Of a stretch of DNA of 64,000 nt, positions 38,581 to 49,650 are shown piece by piece. The stretch comes from Meloidogyne chitwoodi. Its lineage: Eukaryota > Nematoda > Chromadorea > Rhabditida > Meloidogynidae. The stretch covers positions 1,550,001-1,614,000 of the forward strand of contig JACZZP010000002.1 in the NCBI GenBank assembly GCA_015183035.1, written 5' to 3'. Below the pieces are notes generated by a model. That model was not told the origin of the DNA. It made no database searches and saw only the letters and a list, made by a program, of their open reading frames with translations. Both the position numbers and the translations under genes were made by a program. Each line of letters opens with the position of its first letter. Position 1 is the stretch's first letter.

Positions 38581-39212
38581 TAATTAATTAAAAGAATTAC
38601 TGGTAAATATATAAATTTATTTTAATATTAAAATTAATTAATTTACTATATTTTTAATTTCAAGATTAAAAAAATTCTTAAAAAACGAAATTTCCACCAA
38701 ATTAAAAAAAAGTTTTTGCTTACTTTTCCTCTTAACCGATTTTTAAATAAAAAATAATTGCAAAAAAACCTTTAAAAATACCGACAAAAGGAAATCAAAA
38801 GAAGTTAAAAACAAATTGTTTAAAAAAAAAAAGTTTATAAAAGTTTATGTTTTATAGCGGCATAGGAATAAATAAATAAATTGGTTGCAAATCACTCAAG
38901 AGTGTAAAAAATAAAAAATATTAATTTATTATTTAAAAAAATAAAATTAATTTTTTTATCATATTTTTTTGTGTTAAAAACAAATAAAGTATTTTATATT
39001 TTATTTGTTTAAAAATAAAAGGTCAATCAAATAATGATTAAAAAATAAAAGAAGTGAGAAAGAATTAAATAATTTGCGATAAAAAAATAAAAGTATTTTT
39101 ATTTTATTTTAAAAAGAATTGCCGACAAATAACATTGATAATAAAAATTAATTAGGATTAAAATAAAAGAGAGATGTGACTACCGCAAAATGTAAAAATA
39201 ATTAATTTAAAA
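38543..39212. other. Convergent 3' region
   Basis: AT-rich spacer between the convergent forkhead and phosphatase genes; no further exon is supported. Confidence 0.45.
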
Positions 39213-41931
39213 TTATATTTTTAATTCTTTCTCTTCTTCTTCATCTGTTTTTTCATCATCTCGAATTGTTGCAAGTGTTGGGGATTTTTTAATTGAAATT
39301 TTTTTATTTTTTTGTTGTTGTATTGAATCAAAATTTCTTTTTCTATTACAATTAATTAAATCATTTAAAGAAGAAGGAGAAGAAGATTGTTGAGGAAATA
39401 AACGACAAAAATAATTATTTAAATTATTTTTTTTTGTTGAATTTTGTAAAATATTTAAAGAAGAAGAAGAAGAAGATTCTTTATTATTATTACTAGTTGA
39501 TTGTTGTGGTAATTTATTATATAAATTTTGAATTGAACAAATTGTTGCATTAGCAAATTGATAACTTTAAAATTAAAATTATAATAAAATTATAAAATAT
39601 TAATTTAAATTACCTATATAATTTCATTTTTGTTTTTTGCTTTTCATTATTATTTATTTCTTCTTTTGATGAAATTTCTGGTGAAAATTTTAAAGAATTT
39701 GGAAAAAAATATTTTTTTCCTTTATTATTATTAATTAATTTATTTTCTTTTTTATTTATTTTATCAAAAGGTATTTCACCAAATTCAGATAAAGATCCAA
39801 ATTTTGTCAATTCTTCTTCTTCATCTTCAATGTCAACTAAACAATTACGTGTTGAAGGAATATTTTTAAAAATTTTATTTTCTTCTTCTTCTTCTAAAAA
39901 AATTAAAATTAATTAAAATTAAAAAAAATAACCAAAATTATTATTAGAAATATTTTCTTCTTCTTTTTTTAAATAAGAAATAAAAGAAGGTTTACTAATA
40001 GTTTTTAGTAATTTATTATTATTATTATTACGTTCCTTTTTTGATTTTAAAATTTTTTTATTTAAATTAAAATTTCGAATAGAAGAATCTTTTTTAATTA
40101 ACTTTTCTTCTTCTAATTTATTTAATTCAAAAATATTATTATTATTTGTTGTTGCTTCTTTATATTTTGATAAAGTCTTTATTTTTTTTAAATTTAAATC
40201 AAAAACTGGATTTTCAATTCCTGTTGATGTTTTTAATTTTGAATTAAATATTTTATTTTCTTCTTCTTTTTTATTTTCATTTAAATTATTTTTAATATTA
40301 TTATTAATAAAACAAGGATTAACTAATGAAATATCTAATTTTGAAAATTCATTTGAAGGTGAAGGAATATCTGTTGGAGAAAATGGCAGTGATGATTTTG
40401 ATGAAGAAAAAGAAATATTAGTAGTAGTAGAAGGACATGAATGTCGAAAATTCTGAAAAAAATTAAATAAAATAATTGTGTTAATTTAATAAAAATGTGA
40501 TTAAATTATTTGTTTCTCTAACTAAAATATAATTTAATAAATTAATTTAAAATTTTATACCATTAAATCTTCTTTAGATGTTAATAAATGTCTAGGTCTT
40601 GCTATTTTTGTTGTTGTTGGAAGAAGAGAAATAGGAAGTGATGGCTTATGTTGAAGATTATTATTTTTTTGATTTTCTTTTCCCTTTTTCTTAATTAATT
40701 CATTATTAATTTGTTCATTTTTTAATTCAAAATTTGAAGATGATGTTGGTGTAGAAGAAGGCGAATAAAAAGGTAAAATATTTTGTTGTCTAAGTATTCG
40801 TTCATATTCAAATAATTGACCAAGAAAATTAAAATTTGGTGAAATTGTCGGTCGATGAAACTAAAAAATTACAAATAATAGCTAATATAAAAATAAAGTT
40901 TAATCTAGTAAAAAATTTAAAATAACAATAAATTATAAAAATATTAAAAATTCCATTTCGCTGATTAAGTTTTAATAATTTAAAATATTTCCTTTCCATT
41001 TTAAATTAAAGTTTATTAAAAAACAAAAACCTTAACATAACTATAAGCCTCATCGTTTGTCATCCTTTTAGAGCGCATAACATAAGCAATAGCAATTGTT
41101 GGTGATCGAGAAATCCCTGCTAAACAGTGAATTAACACTTTCTCACCTTCTTTTTTGGCATTTTCTATAAACAAAAAATTAAAAAAAAATTAATTAAAAA
41201 ACCAATAAATTGATAGGCTGAATCAAAATGTGGAAGTAGCTTTGCTGAATAGGTATCGTTAACTGGAATACGAAGAAAATGTTTGAGATCATCTGGAACT
41301 GAGGTAGGACGAGGGCAATTTTGACTTAGATTGATGACCTTTTTTATTAAAAAAAATTTAAAGGAGTTCTGAATAATTTTTGTACTAATTTACAATTTAT
41401 AAAATAAAATTTCCCTACACCTCATAGTTTATGATAGATCTATTTTTTCAAGCTAAAAACAAATAACTTGCATCACTGATTTTTTTCACTTTTTAAATTA
41501 ATAAAATATATTTACCCTAGTTATTTTATGTCTCAGTAAAAGTTCATTGTCTAACGCGTCCTTTTGAGATCCAAGAAAGAGGTGATCAAAGAGTTTTGTA
41601 ATCTCAGTTGATTTTATTTGATCTAAAGCACCAATTGAACAAGAACTTGTAATTGATGGGACATAATGATCTGTAGATATTTTTTCCGGTGGAAAATAAG
41701 CTAAATTCCCAAAAGAAAAAGAACCAGAAAGAGTGGCAGGAGAAGAATTTGCAGAGGTATAATCTTTGCAATAATTTTTTAAGTAAAATAAATATTCAAA
41801 CCTGGAGTTTTAATGATTTGTTCACGTGAAGATGAGCCAAGAAGTTTTTCATTTATCAAACGAGGCTCGACAGGAGATGGGAATATTTCTCTAGTTTTAT
41901 CCTCTCCGTTTTCAATCAATAAAGAATTCAT
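39213..41931 (-). CDS. vhp-1: Dual-specificity MAP kinase phosphatase, DUSP8/16 type (VHP-1-like)
   Basis: Exons 41931-41802, 41763-41516, 41338-41203, 41164-41031, 40860-40561, 40452-39933, 39893-39614, 39564-39213 give 699 residues. The phosphatase domain runs from [20 protein letters not shown] through [11 protein letters not shown], the general-acid region [17 protein letters not shown], the active site [18 protein letters not shown] and [29 protein letters not shown] and the FNFLGQL end mark the DUSP8/16 subgroup that inactivates JNK and p38; VHP-1 does this in C. elegans. The C-terminus is long, Asn/Glu/Ser-rich and disordered. The N-terminal rhodanese/MAPK-binding domain usual for this class is missing: only about 75 residues precede the catalytic domain. 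The start at 41931 is the first ATG in frame, but upstream exons cannot be excluded. Confidence 0.87.
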
Positions 41932-43579
41932 TCCTTTAATGACAGAATTGAACAAATTGATCCAACTTCATTGTTACCGATGTTTACATTGTCTCAACAT
42001 TTTGAAAGAAATAATCATCGTTAAAAGTTGTTTGAATATAATTTACAGTTGAAAGACTGCTTATTTAATAATGAAAATATATTTTTTTCTAAAAAATTGT
42101 AAAAGATTATTGGCAAAAATCCAAACAAAGCAAAAAAGATACTATTTTACTATTAAATAAATTCCTAATTATTATTGTGATTCAAACTTTTAAATATTAA
42201 AAAAAATAACTTTACAAACGACACGACTATTCTCTTACCCACTCTATCTGATGACTAAATCACTTTAAATATAAAAACTGATAGAAAAAGAAGAGGAAAA
42301 TTGGTGACTCAACATAAAATATTCTTGTACCAATCAAGGGAAGAAGAGCACATTACATATGTGGAGTATTAAAAATTAAAATATATTTTTTAACTACATT
42401 ATACCTATGTATGTGAGAAAGAAAAATAGATACATTAATTTAATTTTAATTAATTTAATTAGATAGGTATGTACATATTATAATTTTTAAACTTTGAAGT
42501 TTAAAAGTTAAGAAGTTGGTTTAAATCTAAAACAAAAAAAATATGTATTAAAAAAATAAAAATAACGACAAATATCCTAAAAAGTACTCATAAATGAAAA
42601 CATTAACAAAGCACATGAAAAATACTGGCTGGCGCCATTTACAAATAAAATCGATAATTCTTACATATTACTACTAGATGTTTGCAGAAGAAAACTTGCG
42701 GATTTAAATAGATTATTTGTACATATTTTATTAAAATTGAACTGAACCGGTCCCTTGTGGTATAACTGGGTTTTGTTGTAAACATTGTACATCACATCGT
42801 GCTTTTTAATGTAAAAAAAATTGAAATATATTTTTAATTTAAAATCTATTATTTATAAATACAACGCCGGCGGTATAATTATGCTACACTTCTTTTTATT
42901 AGAGAAAATACTTAAAAAATGTAAAAAAAATTACTTTTTTCTTTTAGATTGTATTTATGAGTAATATTTATTACCAACAAATGCGCATTATATTTAAGAT
43001 TTTCTTTTAAAAATACGTAGAAGTGGTTAATGTGCTATGCCTTAGTCTTGTGTTTAGTGTTACAAATACCTATTTGTATGAGTCAGCTAAAAAATAAAAG
43101 GTATGTGGGTGGATTATATATGAAATAGAAACCAAATATGTAATTTTTAAAGATTAGATTACATATTTTAAATTAATTTAATGAAACTAGTGAAGTTGAC
43201 CACCATTCGGCTTCGCTAACAAACAATAAAAAACTTAAAATAACCTTAACAATAGTCATAATAATTATAAACATTCCCAAAAAATCAAATGAAGTTAACG
43301 AAATGATCAATCCAAACATTTCTAAAACAAAACGTCCTAATTACTATAACAAAAACAATTCTAAAATAGCAAAAATTTATCAAAGAATAAACTAAACATA
43401 ATTAAAACATTTACAAACAAAAAAATACAGAGGATTTATTGGTAAAAAACATAATCAGGCATCAGTCAAGTTATAAGTTCAAACTGTCGAAACTGGCCCC
43501 GAGAACCTGCGTTAAAAAATATACAAAAATAAAAAAGAAATAATAGAAGTCACCCTCCCACATTCCCTGACCTCATATA
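41932..43579. other. Intergenic region between vhp-1 and the satellite
   Basis: Mostly AT-rich. Two short minus-strand open segments around 42806-42660 follow an acceptor-like TTAAAAAG, but neither matches a known protein and they lie in competing frames. No rhodanese-domain exon for the phosphatase was seen here. Confidence 0.4.
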
Positions 43580-44797
43580 CCACCTTCATAGAATCATCTT
43601 GACGTATCTCGTAGAGCAAGCATAGCTTGTAGACGTTACGTAGCTCATAGAACCTTGGTCCATAGAACTACCACCGTTGGCGTAGATGTTGAGTAGACAG
43701 ATGTTGGCGCATCTTGTAGACGTTAGCATAGTTCCTAGAACCTTGGCCCATAGAACCAACGCCTCAGCGTGGCTCCTAAGACACCAGTTTATTGAACAAA
43801 CGCCTTAGCTTAGCTCCTAAGACACCAGTTTATTGAACAAACGCCTTAGCTTAGCTCCTAAGACCTAAGTCTCTAGAACCAACGCCGTTAGCGTAGCTCG
43901 CCAAACCTTAGTCTCTAGAACCAAAGCCGTTAACGTAGCTCGCCAAACCTTAGTCTCAAGCACCACCGCCGTTAGCGTAGCTCGCAAAACCTTGGCCCAT
44001 AGAACAATCGCCGGTAGCGTAGCTCGTAGACTGTTGACGTTGCTCGTAGACGTTGGAGTAGCTCACAGACAGTTGGCGCTGTTCGTAGAACCTTAGCTCA
44101 TAGAACTAACGCCTTAGCGTGGCTCCTAAGACACCAGTTTATTGAACAAACGCCTTAGCTTAGCTCCTAAGACACCAGTTTATTGAACAAACGCCTTAGC
44201 TTAGCTCCTAAGACCTAAGTCTCTAGAACCAACGCCGTTAGCGTAGCTCGCCAAACTTTAGTCTCTAGAACCAACGCCGTTAGCGTAGCTCGCCAAACCT
44301 TAGTCTCAAGCACCACCGCCGTTAGCGTAGCTCGCAAAACCTTGGCCCATAGAACAATCGCCGGTAGCGTAGCTCGTAGACTGTTGACGTTGCTCGTAGA
44401 CGTTGGAGTAGCTCACAGACAGTTGGCGCTGTTCGTAGAACCTTAGCTCATAGAACTAACGCCTTAGCGTGGCTCCTAAGACACCAGTTTATTGAACAAA
44501 CGCCTTAGTTTAGCTCCTAAGACACCAGTTTATTGAACAAACGCCTTAGCTTAGCTCCTAAGACCTAAGTCTCTAGAACCAACGCCGTTGCGTAGCTCGC
44601 CAAACCTTAGTCTCTAGAACCAAAGCCGTTAACGTAGCTCGCCAAACCTTAGTCTCAAGCACCACCGCCGTTAGCGTAGCTCGCAAAACCTTGGCCCATA
44701 GAACAATCGCCGGTAGCGTAGCTCGTAGACTGTTGACGTTGCTTGTAGACGTTGGAGTAGCTCACATAGTTGACGCTGCCAATAGAACAGGAGAATA
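43580..44797. repeat. GC-rich higher-order tandem repeat (350-bp unit of ~41-bp monomers)
   Basis: Monomers of 41-42 bp start CGCCNTAGCGTAGCTC (consensus) and end in CTAGAACCAA- or TTGAACAAA-like sequence. Six full monomers plus three diverged pieces (29, 39 and 33 bp) form a 350-bp unit. The GACACCAGTT marker recurs at 43821, 44171 and 44521, exactly 350 bp apart. The left flank (43580-43760) holds older, degenerate monomers (GTAGACGTTA, TAGAACCTTGG). Base composition is near 50% GC against about 20% nearby. No long ORF crosses it. Confidence 0.93.
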
Positions 44798-45025
44798 GTA
44801 AAATACGCGGTTTATATAGTATCGAACTTTTAAAAACTTAGCATAAAAGCCACCATTTCTACTTAATCCAATAATTTTACTATAAAAACTCGGATAAACA
44901 AACAGACACACAAACATTCTCAATTATATAATTAGATTTTAAATTTTAAATGTTTATGATAATTAATTTTATTTAAAATCTATGTTTTATTTTATCGATA
45001 ATGTCAATAAATAAATATTTTTTAT
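44798..45025. other. Spacer after the satellite
   Basis: Short AT-rich sequence leading to the ILVBL-like stop codon; nothing recognised. Confidence 0.4.
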
Positions 45026-47703
45026 TTAAACACTAATACTTCCTTCACGAAAAGTTGTCTTTCCAATAATGGCATTTATAACAATTGGCTTTGAATTCTC
45101 CATTTTTAAGAATTGCCGTAATTTTTGTTCAATTTCTTCAATACCTTCACTTTTCTCTATAATTGCTCCATCAGCACCCAGACCCTCACCAACCTTCTCA
45201 TAGTGTGTAAACTAAAAAGTAAATTTTAAAAATTATTATTCTCCAAAATACCGCAAGTTCACAAGCAACAAGTGAATTAAACCATGGCATTTGATCACGT
45301 GCAATTTGTGACCAGCACGCATCATTGCCAATTATAGCAGAAATTGAAAGTCGATGGCGAACAAAAGTGTCAAATTCCATCAATGAAAATCTTTTAAAGT
45401 AAGATTTTTTATTATAAGCCTGTCTTTAGCATTATCTAATTACTTTTTGATCATTTTTTGTCAAAAATAATATTTTTAAATTAATAAAAACTGACCCACA
45501 GGCACCATCCCCAAATAAAATAAGTACAGGCTTGTTTGGATGAACGGCCCTGGCACCAAGAGCAAAACCGCCACCAACTCCCAAAGTACCAAATGCACCA
45601 GGATCTAGCCTTAATACAAAAAATCAATTTAAATTTAACAAAAATAATTTATTAATTATAAAACCATTGGAGAGGTCCTCGAGGTCTGAGCATATAAGCA
45701 GCACTTCCAACAAAATCACCTCCATCTGCCACCAGAATTGTATCATCACTTAATACATTTTGCAAAGCTTTAAGTAGTAATAAAGGGTTTAATTTTCCAT
45801 CTTTGCATTTTTCCAAAGCTTTTTTAGTATTATTTTCTTCTTTTAAACGTTCCCTTTCAGTTAATTGATCAAACCAAGGTAATAATGCTTGAGAATATTT
45901 ATTCTCTTTGAATGAAAAGTTATTAGCTACTTGAACGATTGTTGAGGCAACATCTGCTTGAATAGCTAAAGTGGAACGCCAAAATAGTCCATGATTCTAA
46001 AAATGTGAAAATAAGTAAGTTTAGTCAAATTAAATTTTTTCATTATAAACAACGATGTCTCATCTTTAATTTTAAAAATGTAAAATAATATTAGCAGTGA
46101 ATCTTTAGACAAAATTATTATTTTACCTTTAACATCTGTGCACGACTTCTGTTAATGACAACAATTTTTGCTTTTGGATTTAAAATTCGTCCATAACTGA
46201 GTCTAAAATCACAAACTGATCCTAAAAAATAAAAATATTAAATATTTTATTTAAATAATACCAGCTAATATAATCAGATCAGCATTTTGTAATGCTTCTT
46301 TGCGATTATGAATCATTTGAAGCAAAGAATTAGCACCTAATAAGCCTCTCGACATACCACCTAAGTAAACAGGAATTCCCAGTGTCTTAATATTTAAATT
46401 ATAAGATTGCTTTAAAAATTTAACGAATACTTCAACAGCTTTTGCAAGTGTATTTGGTTCTATAGGAGGGAAAATAGCTTGTGAGCCAAATAAAAGTAGT
46501 GGTCTCTGAGAGGACGAAAGCAAATTAATTAAAGAATTTATTTGTGATTGTTTTGGCATTGGAATGTCAATAGGAAGTGGAGTTATTGGTTGAGGACGCC
46601 AAGCAACACCAAAAACCCATGAAATGTAAGCACGAAGAAAAAATTCCAAAATTTGCTAAAAATTAAAAATGTAAAAGTGGCAAATTTGAAAAATAAAACC
46701 TTTGTTCCTTTTGGATTTTTAGAAGAAAATCCAATTTCCTTCTCAACAATGCTATAGGGGTAAAGAACATCAATCGGCAATTCAACAAATACTGGACCAG
46801 GTGTACCAGATTTCGCTATACAAATTGCTTTTCTAAAAAGAATAGTGACATATGATAAAATTTTCAAAAAAATTAAACCTTACCTTAAAGTTGGTACAAT
46901 ATCACTCACAGCTCGAACACGGGCAGTGAATTTACATAATGGCTTGACTAGAATTTGCTGATTAATATCCTAAAATCAAAAATTTGTCTAAAATTAATAG
47001 TATATGTAAAGCAGTCTAATTCTTGAAAAATTTACCTGTAATGCACCACGACCCCTCAATAAAGTAGGAGAGCCACCACCAATTAAAAGTAAGGGGGATT
47101 CCGCCATTTGTGCATTCTTTAGTCCAGTAATACTATTTGTAATGCCTTTAAATTGTAAATCAATATTAAGTTTAAAGAAAGTTTTAAACCAGGTCCCGCA
47201 GTAACTACAGCCACACCAATATTTTGACGAAGGCGAGAAACACAATCTGCTGCAAAAACTGCATTCACTTCGTGACGAGTATCAAAAACCTAATATAAAG
47301 CAGTTTTCATTAAAAAAAACATTCAAATTACTTTAATCCCAAGACTCTCACAGGCAACCAAAATAGGTGAAATATGTCCCCCACACAATGTAAATATTTC
47401 TTTAACATCATGAGCCTTAAAACTGATATTTAATTAAAATATTTCCAAATTAAAAAAACCTTAAGAACATCAGTCACCAATTCACCCCCATGACGTGGAG
47501 AAGTCACATTAACCTGAAAATATTGAAACTTATAATTAGAATACTATAAGATTAAATACCTGAAATAAAGTAGAAAGTATTGGCTTTCCACTACGAAGTT
47601 CATAGAAAATTTTTGTTACTTCACGCAATTCTTTAATGCGTAAAAATTTGAAAGTCAATATGAATAAAATAATAAAGAATGCAACTGTCAATAATAAATA
47701 CAT
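45026..47703 (-). CDS. ILVBL: ThDP-dependent 2-hydroxyacyl-CoA lyase-like protein (ILVBL/HACL2 type)
   Basis: Exons 47703-47560, 47513-47460, 47415-47332, 47289-47190, 47145-47036, 46969-46884, 46832-46700, 46655-46262, 46221-46127, 45996-45665, 45609-45496, 45390-45252, 45211-45026 give 656 residues (human ILVBL 632). An N-terminal membrane anchor ([18 protein letters not shown]) precedes [11 protein letters not shown] and [13 protein letters not shown]. The cofactor-activating Glu is in [13 protein letters not shown]. Then come [20 protein letters not shown] and [19 protein letters not shown], the central domain ([23 protein letters not shown]), and the ThDP site [18 protein letters not shown] with the GDG...ND motif (GDGACG, IIGND). 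ILVBL cleaves 2-hydroxyacyl-CoA at the ER; the substrate here is inferred. The start is the first ATG after an acceptor-like TTTTTAG at 47727-47726. Confidence 0.95.
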
Positions 47704-48028
47704 TTTAAAATTAATTATAAAGAATCTAAAAATAAAATTGTCACAATTTGTTTTTAAAAAATAACTAAAAATCGGCAAACTTTATTAATTCCAAATCTAG
47801 TCGATTAAAACAAATCAAGTATGTATATTAGACAAACTTGAAAAAATTCGACGAAAGCGAAGAATTTTCCGCGCCGAACCGGTCCGCGCAAAAACAAAGA
47901 CTAAAAGGGAACGTCACAACATGCCACTCACCGATTTTGGCAAAACTTTACCATTCGAAAGAGCTTTTTGAGTAAACACAGAATCCAAATTTTTATGTGC
48001 CCGTTTTAAGTTATTGTAAAGTTATGAG

Positions 48029-48789
48029 TAGAGAACGGATTTATATGGATTTCCATATTTTTTTCCTGAACTAGTTGGGTGCTGAAACGCACGAAAAACG
48101 TAGTTTTATCATATGTTGTTAAGATAAAAATCGAGTTATCAATCCATATTTTCCATATTTTTTCATATTTTGGCGTTGTCCATATTTTCCATATTTTATC
48201 CATATTTTGGCGTTTTATTCATATTTCAGCCAATAAATATTACTATTTTTCAAGAAATCAATCAATATTTTCATATTTTGGCGTTCAGTCCATATTTGTC
48301 CATATTTTGGCTTTTTTCCATATTTCAGCCCATAAATATTACTAATTGCACGCCTTCACAACAAGAGAGACGATAGGTAGAGACGCGTGGACAGAATGCC
48401 AAAAATTTTCATTGAAAAATGGGTCGGTTCAAAACTACCAGAAAATTTAGAAAAATTTCGTACTTAGTCCAAAAATACGAAATAAAATTAGTCTAAAGCA
48501 CGAAATACGAAAGACTAAATACAAAAGTTGCCCATCCCTGGTGTATAGTACAAGGTCAACCAAAAAAAAGTTAGAAATGTACTTAATCAATAATTGTGAA
48601 CAAAATAATGATTTTTAAAGTGTTTTGAATATGAAATAAAAATTTTAAATGTTAAAATTTTGCATTTATATTCCATATTTTGTCCATATTTAGACTTTTA
48701 ATCCATATTTCAGTCCATATTTTACGATTTTTAGACCATATTATATGGCCATATTTTTCAATTGATAGTCCATATAAATCCGTTCTCTA
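48029..48789. mobile_element. hAT-type non-autonomous element nested in the foldback element
   Basis: Termini TAGAGAACGGATTTATATGGA and its inverse TCCATATAAATCCGTTCTCTA, flanked by a perfect 8-bp duplication GTTATGAG (48021-48028 and 48790-48797). TAGNG ends with an 8-bp duplication fit hAT. The interior carries tandem CCATATTTTGG/CGTT units (48140-48340). Open frames there are artefacts of this repeat. Confidence 0.85.
48430..48541. mobile_element. CAGGGATGGGCAA-family MITE, truncated copy 3
   Basis: The right end TTGCCCATCCCTG with the family interior (AAAATACGAAATAAAATTAG) is present, but no matching left terminus is found. It sits inside the element at 48029-48789, making a third level of nesting. 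Confidence 0.65.
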
Positions 48790-49219
48790 GTTATGAGCTT
48801 TTAAAATAAAAAAAATGTTACTTTTCCTCTTCAAAAGTGTCCCTTTCTCTCTACTCTTTACTACGCCCTTAAGATCACCATCTTCTCTCTTTTCTTATCC
48901 TTGCAGCGGCCGCCAATTACTCCAAGAAAAAAGAGAAAAAGAAGACAAGCGGTCGCTGCATGGAAAACGAAAAGAGAGACAGAGGTGATTATAAGTATTG
49001 AGAGCCTCTTTTTTTAAACTTTAAAAGCTCGTAACTTTGCGATACCTTAAACGGGCACGTAAAAAAATTAGATTCTGTACCTACTCAAAAAGCTCTTTCG
49101 AATTGTATAAGTTTTGCCAAAATCGGTGAGTGGCATGTTGTGATGTTCCCTTATAAATGCCAAACGATGTTTTTGGACTAAACGGTCATAACCAGGCTAT
49201 GTCAAATGGTTATAGGTTA

Positions 49220-49320
49220 CCGTATTTCCTCTAATGTACAAGCGCATGCGCTTTTATTTTTCAACCTCTTCGTAGGGTGCGTTTCTAATAGAGCCTGCGC
49301 TTGTATTAGAGGAAATACGG
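49220..49320. mobile_element. Short MITE with TA duplication
   Basis: CCGTATTTCCTCTAATGTAC at the left is inverted at the right (GTATTAGAGGAAATACGG). TA dinucleotides flank both ends (49218-49219, 49321-49322). This form suits a Tc1/mariner-like non-autonomous element. The interior is GC-richer (GCGCATGCGC). Confidence 0.75.
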
Positions 49321-49650
49321 TATTTATTTTAGTTTTTTCCAGAAATAAAATTAATTTCAATTTTCTTTTTTATGATTACTAAAAATTTGTTTGATAAAAG
49401 CTTAAGAATGATAACAAAATGAAATAGTTGAGGCTGAGAAGTTTTGGTCATATCAATATATAAGTATTATATACCTTTAAAGTTCTTAAAAATAGTTTAA
49501 GAATTCCTCAATTTTAAATTTTTAATAAAAAATATCAAATCAATTTTATTACATAAGTACACAAAAGGATTGTAAATTTTTTAAAAATTTCCTTGAGTTT
49601 AAATGGTTGATATGTATATATTTATATATTTTTATTATTTTCCCGTTTGT
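49321..49650. other. 3' spacer of the phosphatase gene
   Basis: AT-rich, likely the 3' UTR of the tyrosine phosphatase whose stop is 49653-49651. Confidence 0.4.

Larger units (their letters stand above)
47905..49152. mobile_element. Large foldback element (AAGGGAAC ends), interrupted by a second element
   Basis: Left arm 47905-48020 (AAGGGAACGTCACAACATGC, CTCACCGATTTTGGCAAAAC) is the inverse of right arm about 49020-49152. Without the 769-bp inner insertion, the rest folds as an imperfect palindrome down to a GC-rich tip (GCAGCGGCCGC at about 48904; GCGGTCGCTGC at about 48949). A clear target duplication was not identified. Confidence 0.75.

Noticed and set aside
42660..42806. Open minus-strand segments after an acceptor-like TTAAAAAG
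   Set aside because: Two competing frames, no similarity recognised, and no upstream exon to join.
43580..44797. Tandem array considered as a CRISPR array or coding repeat
   Set aside because: Monomers are contiguous without unique spacers, the host is eukaryotic, and no long reading frame crosses the units.
48079..48376. Two overlapping plus-strand ORFs of 68-88 codons rich in Phe/Ile/His
   Set aside because: They are translations of the CCATATTTT-type tandem units inside the nested hAT-type element.
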